From: Bryobacteraceae bacterium
Lineage (GTDB): Bacteria; Acidobacteriota; Terriglobia; Bryobacterales; Bryobacteraceae
Length of the DNA: 34,648 bases
Direction: 5' to 3'
NCBI GenBank assembly: GCA_025927575.1
Contig: JAICLJ010000034.1
Span: forward strand, 1-34,648
Position numbers and translations under genes: made by a program. Under the pieces are notes generated by a model, which saw only the letters and a list, made by a program, of their open reading frames with translations, searched no databases and was not told the origin of the DNA. The first letter of the stretch is position 1; each line of letters begins with the position of its first letter. Shown here in pieces: positions 8,306 to 15,995 of the stretch.

Positions 8306-9475
8306 ATGATTCCGATTATTAAACCTTCTCTCGACGAGCGTGAAGCGGAGGCGGCCAGCCGCGTCATTCTGTCCGGCTGGATTACGCAGGGGCCTGAGGT
8401 GGCCTCGTTCGAAAGAGAATTTGCCGAAATGGTTGCGGCTCCGCACGCCTGTGCCGTTTCGAATTGCACGACTGCGCTTCACCTTGCGCTGCTCGCGGCC
8501 GGTGTGCATGCCGGCGACGAAGTTGTAACGGTCAGCCACTCGTATATAGCGACGGCGAATAGCATTCGCTATTGCGGGGCCGTTCCGGTCTTTGTCGATA
8601 TCGAACCAGCGACTTTCAACATCGATCCGCATCTTGCCGAAGCGGCGATCACCGACAAAACGCGAGCGATTCTCTGCGTACATCAGGTGGGTATGCCATG
8701 CGATTTGGCGAGCCTGGTTCCGATCGCGGAACGGCATGGGTTGCACCTGATTGAAGATGCGGCCTGCGCCGCGGGCAGCGAAATTCTGTGGAACGGCCAA
8801 TGGGAGCGAATCGGCAAGCCCCACGGGGACGCGGCTTGCTTCTCATTCCATCCCCGGAAATTAGTTTCAACCGGGGATGGCGGCATGATCACAACCAGGC
8901 ACAAGGACTGGGATAAGCAATTCCGGTTGTGGCGCCAGCATGCCATGTCGGTGCCCGACACGGTGCGGCACTCATCGAATGAAGTCATCTTCGAGACTTA
9001 TCCGGAGCTTGGATTTAACTACCGCATGACCGACATCCAGGCGGCGGTAGGTCGTGAACAATTGAAGAAGCTGCCGGGCATTGTCGCCCGGCGTCGTGAA
9101 CTGGCCAGCCGCTATTCCAGCCTGCTTGCGGATGTGCCCGGACTCATCACTCCAGTGGAACCCGAGTGGGCGCGCAGCAATTGGCAAAGTTACTGCGTCC
9201 GCCTTCCGAAGAGCTGCGATCAGAAGCAAACGATGCAGACTCTGCTCGATCGCGGCATCTCGACGAGGCGAGGAATTATGTGCGCTCACCGCGAGCCAGC
9301 CTACCGGCAGCAGCCCTGGCGCTCGCTGGGGAGTCTTCGGGTGAGCGAGCAGGCGCAGGAAACGGCCACCATTCTGCCGCTCTACAACGAGCTGTCGCTT
9401 GCAGATCAGGAGTATATAGCTGAACAGCTTCGCGCTGCTGTGCTTGCACAGACTCCCTGCGAAGTCTCCGCTTGA
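8306..9475 (+). CDS. DegT/DnrJ/EryC1 aminotransferase, perosamine-synthase-like
   Basis: A second PLP sugar aminotransferase, 389 residues. It begins IPIIKPSLDEREAEA, has [16 protein letters not shown] for the phosphate site, EDAACAAGS with the cofactor Asp, and Schiff-base lysine in FSFHPRKLVSTGDGGM. That last form is typical of 4-aminotransferases related to GDP-perosamine synthase, rather than the WbpE form earlier in the operon, so the two enzymes probably act on different sugars. ATG 8306 lies 19 bases after the epimerase stop, with GTGGAAA upstream. The frame extends back to 8201 inside the epimerase without support. This is the last gene of the operon; a hairpin lies 27 bases after its stop. 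Confidence 0.8.
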   Translation: MIPIIKPSLDEREAEAASRVILSGWITQGPEVASFEREFAEMVAAPHACAVSNCTTALHLALLAAGVHAGDEVVTVSHSYIATANSIRYCGAVPVFVDIEPATFNIDPHLAEAAITDKTRAILCVHQVGMPCDLASLVPIAERHGLHLIEDAACAAGSEILWNGQWERIGKPHGDAACFSFHPRKLVSTGDGGMITTRHKDWDKQFRLWRQHAMSVPDTVRHSSNEVIFETYPELGFNYRMTDIQAAVGREQLKKLPGIVARRRELASRYSSLLADVPGLITPVEPEWARSNWQSYCVRLPKSCDQKQTMQTLLDRGISTRRGIMCAHREPAYRQQPWRSLGSLRVSEQAQETATILPLYNELSLADQEYIAEQLRAAVLAQTPCEVSA

Positions 9476-9502
9476 AGTACGAGACTGCGAATTCCTGTAG
9501 GG

Positions 9503-9520
9503 GGACGGGCATGCCTGTCC
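9503..9520. terminator. Possible bidirectional hairpin between convergent genes
   Basis: GGACGGG and CCTGTCC can pair across a four-base CATG loop, with one G-T wobble. The hairpin sits between the stop of the aminotransferase and the convergent glycosidase. It lacks a U-tract on either side, so it may be a Rho-aided stop or a dispersed palindrome. Confidence 0.3.
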
Positions 9521-9527
9521 GTCCTTG

Positions 9528-9800
9528 TTATGTCTGGAACTTTAGAATCGCCGCGCTTGCGGCACGGATCCGGATCTCATACCGGCCGCTCTTGTTCCCA
9601 AGGGGTTCCAGGCGTTCGGGCTTCCATTCGCCTTCGGCAGTGACAGCGGCGCCGGCCAGCGTGATTCCGTCTTTGGCTTGGAGAGAAGGCCCAATGAGGC
9701 GTAATACTGCCGCGCGCGCGAAGCGTTCGGTGATGGCGATGTGCACGTCGGCATCTTGGGATATCTCTTTGTTGACGATTGAAGCGAGAGCCGCTTCCAA
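9528..9800 (-). pseudogene. Out-of-frame C-terminal beta domain of the GH79 gene
   Basis: This frame encodes the missing end of the glycosidase: EAALASIVNKEISQDADVHI, then LRLIGPSLQAKDGITLAGAA and WKPERLEPLG, the usual GH79 C-terminal sandwich. It has no ribosome site and no plausible start, so it is not a gene of its own. It and the upstream ORF together span 9528-10981, with the break at 9797-9798. A single-base deletion, real or from sequencing, explains it. Confidence 0.75.
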
Positions 9801-10981
9801 TCGTGAACGACCGCATAAGCGGTGAGGTTTATATTCGCGGCATCACAATCCACGGCTAGCAACTGTCCCTGGCTGGCTTGTGCAAAAGCTAACATGCCGT
9901 AATATTCCGGTTTCGCCGAGTAAGTTCCGCGTTCATCGTCGGCGATCGGAGAATAGGAGCTGATAAACCCAAGCTGGTTCACACCGGTCTCGATGTTGAC
10001 GCCAGCGCAGCCCGCCGACGCGAGACTGAACATAAAATCGAGCACCCAAAGCGCAGCGCCGAACGTATCGCTCACGCCCGGCTTACCACCACCGCAAAAG
10101 GAATTTGTTTCACAAATCCGATATGGCGTGCGCGAAGCTTTGGAAGCGGATCTTAGTTTCTCCAGCATCGGAGCGAGTTTCGGATCAGGATGCAGCAACT
10201 TATCCATGGTGCTGCTCGGGCCTGCGCACTCCCGGTAATAGTGATGGGTCAGCAATTTCAAATCGTGTCCTTCGTCATGCGCGAACAGAGTCACCCAATC
10301 GGTTGCGCCCGCCGCGTCCGGGCCGGCGAACGGCGTATGGGGCAGCTTCGCGCGAATGGCTGACTTGTAGCGTCTGTATTCCTTCAAGTAGTCGCCGTAG
10401 CTGTAGTCCTTCGGCCTGTGCGTGGTTCCTCGGCCGAACAGGTCCGGCTCGTTCCCAATCTCAAAGGCGAGAAGCTTATCTTTGACACCGGTAGTCACTG
10501 CTTCGGATTCTTCGACCGCTTGTCGTTCGTCGCCGCTACCCAGATTCAGACCCCAGATCAACTTCCAGCCGGTTGCGTCAAGAAACGTGCCTAGTTGCCG
10601 AAGGCTGGCGGTGTTTACGACAGTTCCCTTCGGCGACGCCACAGCGTGGCCGGTTGGAGCGAATGAGGCGTAGTCGGAGGTGTTGCCGCCAACTCGGATT
10701 ACCCCGGCGGATCCCAGCGACCGAAGTAACTGCACATAGATCCGGTTGTCAGCGCTGAGCAGACCGGGTATAGATACCGAAGAAATCTCATAGCCAAGTC
10801 CAATAAAGTCGGTGGCAATTGCGCCGAGCTCTCGCCGCGTATCGACGGCAATCCGTACCGAAGCCGCGCCGCCCGCGGGGCGTGCTTCAGTGCCGAAGCT
10901 ACGTCTGGCAAGTGCTAACGTTGCGGCAGTAACCGAACCCGTAAGAAGTTTTCTACGACTCGGGTACACGTTATCTCTCAC
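9542..10981 (-). CDS. GH79 family glycosidase (beta-glucuronidase-like), Tat-exported, frameshifted near the C-terminus
   Basis: Likely removes uronic acids from glycans outside the cytoplasm. Residues 8-30 carry a twin-arginine signal (SRRKLLTGS and a hydrophobic stretch). The catalytic domain contains RVGGNTSD, the acid/base Glu in FEIGNEPD (residue 178) and the nucleophile Glu in ICETNSF (residue 291), matching GH79 enzymes such as the Acidobacterium capsulatum glucuronidase. After AVVHDW (about residue 395) the frame stops resembling the family; the expected beta-sandwich end is found in another frame (9528-9800). Adding one G in the GG at 9797-9798 would join HDW to EAALASIVNKE and restore the gene. 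The GTG at 10981 may not be the start; GTG 10969 has a better GAGAG site and leaves the Tat motif intact. No sigma-54-like element lies upstream. Confidence 0.8.
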   Translation of the reverse strand: MRDNVYPSRRKLLTGSVTAATLALARRSFGTEARPAGGAASVRIAVDTRRELGAIATDFIGLGYEISSVSIPGLLSADNRIYVQLLRSLGSAGVIRVGGNTSDYASFAPTGHAVASPKGTVVNTASLRQLGTFLDATGWKLIWGLNLGSGDERQAVEESEAVTTGVKDKLLAFEIGNEPDLFGRGTTHRPKDYSYGDYLKEYRRYKSAIRAKLPHTPFAGPDAAGATDWVTLFAHDEGHDLKLLTHHYYRECAGPSSTMDKLLHPDPKLAPMLEKLRSASKASRTPYRICETNSFCGGGKPGVSDTFGAALWVLDFMFSLASAGCAGVNIETGVNQLGFISSYSPIADDERGTYSAKPEYYGMLAFAQASQGQLLAVDCDAANINLTAYAVVHDWKRLSLQSSTKRYPKMPTCTSPSPNASRARQYYASLGLLSKPKTESRWPAPLSLPKANGSPNAWNPLGTRAAGMRSGSVPQARRF

Positions 10982-11039
10982 TTCTTCTATCTGGTAATGT
11001 CACCTACCTTTAGTCTAGGAAGCCGAACAGTTGGGAAAA

Positions 11040-11638
11040 GCCAGAGAGATTCCGCCATTGTGCCGGGTCAGGCGTACTTCAAAGCGAATTTTCCGGATCA
11101 GTATTGGAACACAACCCCGTAAACGCAGATCACCGTGGATCAGACCAAATTCAAAGTGCGCACCGTCCATGTGGCGGCACACGCGGTCGTGCGGCTTATC
11201 TTTATGCAGGCCGTGGGCTTTAGGACGACAATTGTCGCCGCGAACGGCCAGGCATCGCGGCGCGATCTGAACGTCATCCTAACTCTGGACCGCTCCGGGC
11301 TAATGGCAAGCTCCAAGTTTTGCGATCCAATGAAAGCCGCGGCGTTGGGCTTAATTACCTTCATGCAGTCCGCGAGTGTCGACTGTGCGCCGACGGCCCA
11401 GGAGCCGGTCATATCAAAATCGATGACCAGAAAGCGCTAGACGCTGCTTCACTTGATGCGGCGACGACAGTCCGGAACGACCCCATTTACGAAACCGCGC
11501 CGGGTGGCGAACGATTCAACCTCTCCTATCTATGATTCGACTCGTCCCGCCGGTGAATTTGTGTTTGCTCCCGATCAAAGCGCGGTCCTGACCGCGTTTA
11601 ACGCTATCGCCACCGAAATTCTACGCCGGTCTCAATAG
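11040..11638 (+). pseudogene. Decayed TadG-like (Flp pilus, VWA-domain) gene remnant
   Basis: Pieces of one protein appear in more than one frame. VPGQAYFKANFPDQYW is followed by a stop at about 11120. The same frame then continues with FKVRTVHVAAHAVVRLIFMQ, then ANGQASRRDLNVILTLDRSG and DPMKAAALGLITF, which is the start of the von Willebrand A domain of acidobacterial TadE/TadG-type pilus proteins. Where the metal site should read DRSGSM it reads DRSGLM. Most of the domain is then missing, and the family's C-terminus (VANDSTSPIYDSTRPAGEF, ending EILRRSQ) appears in a different frame up to the TAG at 11638. Stop codon, frame changes and internal deletion all indicate a dead gene. No other tad genes are in the window. 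Confidence 0.7.
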
Positions 11639-11682
11639 CTGTCAAAAGGCTTTCCACCCTGTAAACAAAGATCTGCGGGGGC

Positions 11683-12270
11683 TTACTTCAGCCGGACGCG
11701 CTGCACTGCTGCGGTAGTGATTTCCTTGCTTGCTGCCTTGCTGGCCTCTTTCTGGTCGGCGCCTCTGGCATTCGCAATACGTACTGTCGACAATGCCGGA
11801 TCAACGGCCAGTGTGTCACCTTGGCCGGAGACCGCGAGCGGGCGATCCAGCGTGACCACCACCTTCTGAATCGCCGCCCCTTCTCTTAGCCGGAACCTGG
11901 CCTCTGCGATTTCGCCGTCCGGAATCGGATTAGCGTTAACGCCCCAAAGGAGGCATCGCGTCTCACCCTTCTGGCTGCTGCACGCGATGGCTTTCTTTGC
12001 CTTCCAAGATTTGTATCCAACGGCAAACGAGATCGGTGAGATCGACCCCGCGTCGTAGCGGAATGTCCATTGCAGCCCGGCGGCTTTCACTTGTTTCATG
12101 CCTGCTGCGCGCACAGTTAGAACGACATCTCCGCCCGCCGTCACCGCATCCGGCGAAGCAGAGAGGGTAACGAGCGGACTGGCGGGCATCTCTGACACGG
12201 CGTGTGAGCACGAAACCGTAGACACCGACAACAATCCTGAAGAGAAAATGGCGAACAGAGTGCGATTCAT
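11683..12270 (-). CDS. Secreted cohesin-domain-like protein
   Basis: A 195-residue exported protein. An N-terminal hydrophobic stretch (FAIFSSGLLSVSTVSC) is a signal peptide, with a Cys that could be a weak lipobox. The rest resembles a single cohesin-type beta sandwich: VTLSASPDAVTAGGDVVLTV, LQWTFRYDAGSISPI and RCLLWGVNANPIPDGEIA match the pattern of acidobacterial cohesin-like domains. A Lys/Ala-rich tail follows. No dockerin is visible nearby, so its binding partner is unknown. The start is taken at ATG 12270; an upstream GTG at 12309 is possible, but the sigma-54-like element at 12291-12306 lies between them. That element implies expression with the EPS genes and a role in matrix assembly. 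Confidence 0.65.
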   Translation of the reverse strand: MNRTLFAIFSSGLLSVSTVSCSHAVSEMPASPLVTLSASPDAVTAGGDVVLTVRAAGMKQVKAAGLQWTFRYDAGSISPISFAVGYKSWKAKKAIACSSQKGETRCLLWGVNANPIPDGEIAEARFRLREGAAIQKVVVTLDRPLAVSGQGDTLAVDPALSTVRIANARGADQKEASKAASKEITTAAVQRVRLK

Positions 12271-12290
12271 GAGGGCTTGCCAGGGTAGTT

Positions 12291-12306
12291 TGCAACTCAC
12301 TGTCCA
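12291..12306 (-). promoter_or_regulatory. Predicted sigma-54 promoter of the cohesin-like gene
   Basis: The minus strand reads TGGACAGTGAGTTGCA; the -12 half is the full TTGCA consensus. The start of transcription would be about 12280, only ten bases before ATG 12270. The leader is short, so the real translation start could be re-examined. Confidence 0.45.
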
Positions 12307-12560
12307 CACGGAGCTGTCATTAGGAGCGATCTATCTGGAGAAGAGTAGGCGCCGCTTCCGACGATGACGAGATTGCAAGCGTATTCTCGTGCAGGTTTGG
12401 GCATGCCCGTTCCGTGCGTGATCTTGGAATCTTCGAAACCGGAGCCTGGAGCCGTCAGCAGTTGCGTGTCCAACTGCGCCAGATTCTGAGGCGAGATACA
12501 TTCTCTCATCCGCTTATCCATGGCGAACCATTCGATCCACCTGGCGATTCCGGCTGTCAT
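12297..12560 (-). CDS. Hypothetical small protein, doubtful
   Basis: An 87-codon frame that starts at ATG 12560, inside the end of the PEP-CTERM-like gene (47-base overlap), on the same strand. Its codon use is G/C-rich at third positions, like real genes here, but it has no recognisable domain, no signal peptide and no clear ribosome site. Its end overlaps the sigma-54-like element of the next gene. It could be a small second gene or the remains of a longer upstream frame. Confidence 0.25.
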   Translation of the reverse strand: MTAGIARWIEWFAMDKRMRECISPQNLAQLDTQLLTAPGSGFEDSKITHGTGMPKPAREYACNLVIVGSGAYSSPDRSLLMTAPCGQ

Positions 12561-12948
12561 GTTCCAAAGGAGATCTTGCCTGTTTGCGCGAAGCCAATGG
12601 GAGGACAGTAAGGTCCGAAATTTCAGGCAATTTGCCCATCGATAGAGGTTTTCTACGGAGGCGGCTAACGTGCTTCATCGCGGCGGATGCGCCAATGAGA
12701 GCGGCCCCGACCAGAAAGTAGAGAAGCGGCTGGGGCCAGTTCGGACTGTAGGGTACCGTGACCGAAAAATTCATTGAAGCTGGAAGAGTTCTCGCGCCAC
12801 CCGTACTTACCGAAGATGTCGAGTGAATCGACAAAGAGGCGCTCGGCGGTTCGAGTCCTGCTGGTTTGGCGGACATCAAGGCGGTCGACGCAGCGCACAG
12901 TATTGCGGCGGTGACGATCGAAATTAGAATGGATCCCTTCGAGTTCAT
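12514..12948 (-). CDS. Exported single-pass protein with a PEP-CTERM-like segment
   Basis: A 144-residue protein with no matching family. Residues 1-27 form a signal peptide (ISIVTAAILCAASTALMSA). A Ser/Thr/Pro-rich stretch follows, then WPQP at 71-74, a hydrophobic run at 75-90 (LLYFLVGAALIGASAA) and the basic cluster RLRRK at 96-100. This order of Pro motif, transmembrane helix and Arg cluster resembles the PEP-CTERM signal handled by exosortase. It differs in having PQP for PEP and a 44-residue tail after the basic cluster. Neighbouring genes (EpsB-type transferase and XrtA-type deacetylase) belong to families linked to PEP-CTERM systems, which favours that reading. A sigma-54-like element lies 28 bases upstream of ATG 12948. 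It could instead be a plain membrane protein. Confidence 0.55.
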   Translation of the reverse strand: MNSKGSILISIVTAAILCAASTALMSAKPAGLEPPSASLSIHSTSSVSTGGARTLPASMNFSVTVPYSPNWPQPLLYFLVGAALIGASAAMKHVSRLRRKPLSMGKLPEISDLTVLPLASRKQARSPLEHDSRNRQVDRMVRHG

Positions 12949-12975
12949 AAGTGACTCTTCGTCTCTGCATAGCTG

Positions 12976-12991
12976 TGCATGCTACGGGCCA
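12976..12991 (-). promoter_or_regulatory. Predicted sigma-54 promoter of the PEP-CTERM-like gene
   Basis: The minus strand reads TGGCCCGTAGCATGCA, matching TGGC.CG and TGCA of the consensus. The expected start near 12965 lies 17 bases before ATG 12948. It is back to back with the element at 13058-13073, so both divergent units would answer to the same activator. Confidence 0.5.
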
Positions 12992-13057
12992 TTTAGAGCC
13001 GTCGAAGGCTCAAGCGAACCCAAAACGACGCCGGGCGCCGCTTGTTGGACGCCGTGC

Positions 13058-13073
13058 TGGTATTGAAAATGCA
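13058..13073 (+). promoter_or_regulatory. Predicted sigma-54 promoter of the EpsB-type transferase gene
   Basis: The plus strand reads TGGTATTGAAAATGCA, with GG and GC ten bases apart and an A-rich spacer. The expected start is near 13084, leaving a leader of about 76 bases before ATG 13160. Confidence 0.45.
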
Positions 13074-13159
13074 TTTAGCATTATTCGAACGTTCAGCCGC
13101 AAATTTCCGCTTCACGTAGGAAAGGCGTCATAACTCCGCAGTTCCAGAGCAAAATATTT

Positions 13160-14560
13160 ATGGTTCGAGTCTTTAACCAATACGTTTCCGTTAAAAGCCT
13201 GCTCTTGATTCTTCTTGAAGGCATTCTTATCGTCGGCGGATTGCTCTGTGGGGCCAAGCTGCGATTTTTAGGGAATGTTGCCGAATTTTACGACTTTGTC
13301 CAGTTGCCGAATTTCGGCGAACAGGTCTTGATCATAGTAATCGCAGTTCAAATCTGTTTTTACTATTGCGACCTTTACAGCTTTACGTATACCCGGAGCC
13401 GAAGCGGAGAGATCGTCGACATTTGTCAATCTATCGGAGTTGCGTGTCTGATTCTGGGGGTCGTTTATTTCATATTTCCTGCGCTCCTCCTGGGGCGCGG
13501 CGTCTTCTTTATGGGCGTGGGGATTTCGGGTGCCCTCGTTTTCGGCAGCAGGCTTTTGCTCGACCATGCCTGGCGTGCGGCGGCGCCGCAGCATCGCGTT
13601 CTGATTTTGGGCAGCGGTGAGGCGGCCATCACCATTGCGCGCGAGCTCACCAGGCGGGGCGACCTGAATGTCCATCTGTCCGGATTGGTTCACGAAGAAG
13701 ATGTTGAATCGGGGTCTGTCTTCGGTTACCCGATTCTGGGCGGAATGGATCGGTTGGAGGAAATCGCGGCCCGGCACGGTATTACCCGAATAGTTGTTGC
13801 GCTTGCAAATCGCCGTGGCGTCTTGCCGGTGCGTGAGTTGGTAACACTGCGCGTGCAGGGAATCATCGTCGAAGACGTTCACTCGACGATTGCGGCGCTT
13901 AGCGGTCGTGTCTGGCTATCGGTTGTTAAGCCAGGTTGGTTTGTGTTTGCAGGAGGATTTCACCGGTCGCGTCTCACGCTGATTACAAAGCGATGTTTGG
14001 ATCTTGCGTTCAGTGTGCTGGCCCTGGCCGTGGCGTCGCCGATCATGGCCTTGGTTGCGCTTGCGGTGCGGCTCGATTCGAAGGGACCAGTGCTCTATCG
14101 GCAGACAAGAGTCGGCCTCGGCGGCCGCTGTTTCGAAGTCCTGAAGTTCAGGTCGATGTCCGTGAACGCCGAGTCTGGCAACGGCGCGCAATGGGCCCAG
14201 CAAAACGATCCGCGCGTGACTCGCGTGGGCAGGAGCCTGCGCAAATACCGTTTGGATGAGTTCCCACAGTTGATCAACGTGATTCGCGGGGATATGAGCT
14301 TCGTCGGTCCTAGGCCTGAACGACCGGCCTTTGTCGAAATGCTCCGGAAAGAAATACCCTACTACGACGAGCGGCATTCCGTCCGTCCGGGAATCACGGG
14401 ATGGGCACAAGTGCGCTACGATTACGGCGCAACCGTCGAGGACGCCCTCAGGAAGCTGGAGTATGAGCTGTTCTATCTCCAGAACATGTCGGTGTTGTTC
14501 GACCTTGCGATTATGTTTGCGACTGTCCGCGTCATGTTGTCGGGCAGCGGAGCCCGATAG
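13160..14560 (+). CDS. epsB: EpsB-type undecaprenyl-phosphate sugar phosphotransferase (PEP-CTERM-associated)
   Basis: An initiating phosphoglycosyltransferase of 466 residues that would load the first sugar phosphate onto undecaprenyl phosphate in the inner membrane. The N-terminal half has about four membrane helices (near 12-30, 55-75, 93-112, 113-130) and a Rossmann-like domain (VLILGSGEAA). A further helix near 280-300 precedes the C-terminal catalytic domain, with KRCLDLAFS, PVLYRQTRVGLGG, VLKFRSM, RLDEFPQLINVIRGDMSFVG, PRPERP and RPGITGWAQVRYDY, all hallmarks of bacterial sugar transferases. The opening MVRVFNQYVS is typical of the subfamily found with exosortase/PEP-CTERM loci. It is monocistronic, convergent with the deacetylase, and sits behind a sigma-54-like promoter. 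The first sugar is not known; UDP-glucose or UDP-galactose are family precedents. Confidence 0.85.
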   Translation: MVRVFNQYVSVKSLLLILLEGILIVGGLLCGAKLRFLGNVAEFYDFVQLPNFGEQVLIIVIAVQICFYYCDLYSFTYTRSRSGEIVDICQSIGVACLILGVVYFIFPALLLGRGVFFMGVGISGALVFGSRLLLDHAWRAAAPQHRVLILGSGEAAITIARELTRRGDLNVHLSGLVHEEDVESGSVFGYPILGGMDRLEEIAARHGITRIVVALANRRGVLPVRELVTLRVQGIIVEDVHSTIAALSGRVWLSVVKPGWFVFAGGFHRSRLTLITKRCLDLAFSVLALAVASPIMALVALAVRLDSKGPVLYRQTRVGLGGRCFEVLKFRSMSVNAESGNGAQWAQQNDPRVTRVGRSLRKYRLDEFPQLINVIRGDMSFVGPRPERPAFVEMLRKEIPYYDERHSVRPGITGWAQVRYDYGATVEDALRKLEYELFYLQNMSVLFDLAIMFATVRVMLSGSGAR

Positions 14561-14784
14561 CGCACTCACCCGTGCGGGCAGCCTCCCTTACGCGCTCTTT
14601 TCATGGGCGCTTTGTATCAAGAGCGGTTCGACTGCGGCGGTCGCGTGCAGTCCCTACAGAATTAGGTGGTCGTTGCCGCGGCCGGCGCCGCATCTTGTGG
14701 GAATCCGAACGGAATGTGGCAGGTCCCGCCGCTTGCAGTGAGACCAAATTCCCTTCGCGTCCGGCTCGATGCTGATGGGAGTGA

Positions 14785-15663
14785 TCAACGGACGAGTGAT
14801 AAGTCCGGCTGTTCGACTGGATGGACGGCGGTAAGCGGCCCAAAGGCGAAATCCGAGAGCAGGCGTTCCAGCTTGCCGGCCATCGAGCGTAGACCGTAAT
14901 ATGTGCGGATCGTGGAAACCAGGCTTGAAGTCAATCTGGGCTGGTCGGGATCTAATTCCCATGGGTGAAAGTACACGCATGCCGGTTGGCTCTCGCTGTC
15001 ATTGATACGGCGGACACCGGCGGCCGTGTAGCAGTAGGGTAGAAGCCGGAGATAGCCGCCTCCCCCCACAGGAACAAGTCTGTTAGAAGAGATTCGGGCT
15101 GTCGCGATCGGCACTTCATAGATACCGCCTGACGGAGTCTCGTATCGCCGCGCATTTCTGCCAAACCCGGGAATGCCATAGCGATCATGACGGATGGGGT
15201 AGATGCTCGAGTCGTGAGTGAAGCCGAGCTCTACGAGAATTTCCAGAGCCCATAGCGATTTGGCTGTTATGGAGTAGCTGGGAGCGCGATAGATGCGTGG
15301 AGTCAGGCCGCAAGCATCTTCGATGCACCCGACCGCTCGTTTGGTATCCTCCCGAAATTCATGAGGCGTCAAGTCATAAACCAGTGAATGGGCATAACTG
15401 TGGCATCCGATTTCATGGCCCTGTTTCGCAATTTCTTGAACCAGCCGCGGGTGTTTTTCCGCAACTTTGCCGAGCATGAAAAATGTTGCCGAAACACCAT
15501 GACGCGCAAGCAACTCCAGAACCTGTTCTGTTTGCGGCTCTACCAATGAAGGCGTGTACCGCGAACCGTCATCAGAGCCGGATACTTCGGTCGCGTGGAA
15601 GCATTCCTCCACATCGACCGACAAAACGTTCAATATCTGCTGCCGGCCAAGAGGTAATTTCAT
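14785..15663 (-). CDS. XrtA/PEP-CTERM-associated polysaccharide deacetylase (DUF3473-type)
   Basis: A 292-residue NodB-fold deacetylase. The catalytic set is visible: LSVDVEE with the base and metal Asp (residues 14-20), ATFFMLGKVAEKHP, GHEIGCHSYAH with the two metal His residues, and RAPSYSITAKSLWAL. The second half (YEVPIATARI, VPVGGGGYLRLLPYCYT and YFHPWELDPDQPRL) is the extension typical of the deacetylases found beside exosortase loci. It probably removes N-acetyl groups from the polymer or from lipid-linked precursor. No signal peptide is evident. The start at ATG 15663 lacks a good ribosome site, so a few residues may be wrong. A sigma-54-like element lies about 130 bases upstream. Confidence 0.83.
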   Translation of the reverse strand: MKLPLGRQQILNVLSVDVEECFHATEVSGSDDGSRYTPSLVEPQTEQVLELLARHGVSATFFMLGKVAEKHPRLVQEIAKQGHEIGCHSYAHSLVYDLTPHEFREDTKRAVGCIEDACGLTPRIYRAPSYSITAKSLWALEILVELGFTHDSSIYPIRHDRYGIPGFGRNARRYETPSGGIYEVPIATARISSNRLVPVGGGGYLRLLPYCYTAAGVRRINDSESQPACVYFHPWELDPDQPRLTSSLVSTIRTYYGLRSMAGKLERLLSDFAFGPLTAVHPVEQPDLSLVR

Positions 15664-15995
15664 ATGCTGTTTGCGAAACGGCGGCGCTGTTTTAAGAGCA
15701 ACACCGAGAGTTGGAAAAGCGTGCCAAAAAAACTCAGCACGGCTGCGTCGGTCAATCGAGTTTGCATATTCCGCATGACGTTGGGGAAAGCACGTCGCAT
15801 GCCAGCTGCCCGTGAGAAAAGATAATGCGCAATAACGCCAGAATCGGGGGCAACGCGAGCTCCGATGCTACATTTCCAATCCCGGAAACTCGGAATCTGT
15901 CGTAAACTTCCGATTGCGCCGGATTGTTCCACATTCGTGAGCGCCCTGCTGTGAATGGAACTCCAGTGTTCCGGTATTGTCCACGGAGACAGCTC
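15664..15995. other. Intergenic region between PilZ gene and deacetylase
   Basis: 332 bases without a convincing gene. A 90-codon minus-strand frame (15660-15932) overlaps the deacetylase start by four bases, but it has no family likeness or ribosome site, and the promoter-like element at 15789-15804 falls inside it. No other signal recognised. Confidence 0.5.
15789..15804 (-). promoter_or_regulatory. Predicted sigma-54 promoter of the polysaccharide deacetylase
   Basis: The minus strand reads TGGCATGCGACGTGCT, matching TGGCA.G in the -24 half and TGCT in the -12 half. The expected start near 15778 gives a leader of about 115 bases. Confidence 0.45.

Noticed and set aside
14561-14784. Search for a bidirectional terminator between EpsB and the deacetylase
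   Set aside because: GC-rich palindromic bits (around GCGGCCGGCGCCGC) occur but none has a proper stem with a U-tract.
15660-15932. 90-codon minus-strand frame overlapping the deacetylase start in an ATGA junction
   Set aside because: The overlap looks like coupling, but the peptide has no domain, no ribosome site and contains the predicted promoter.
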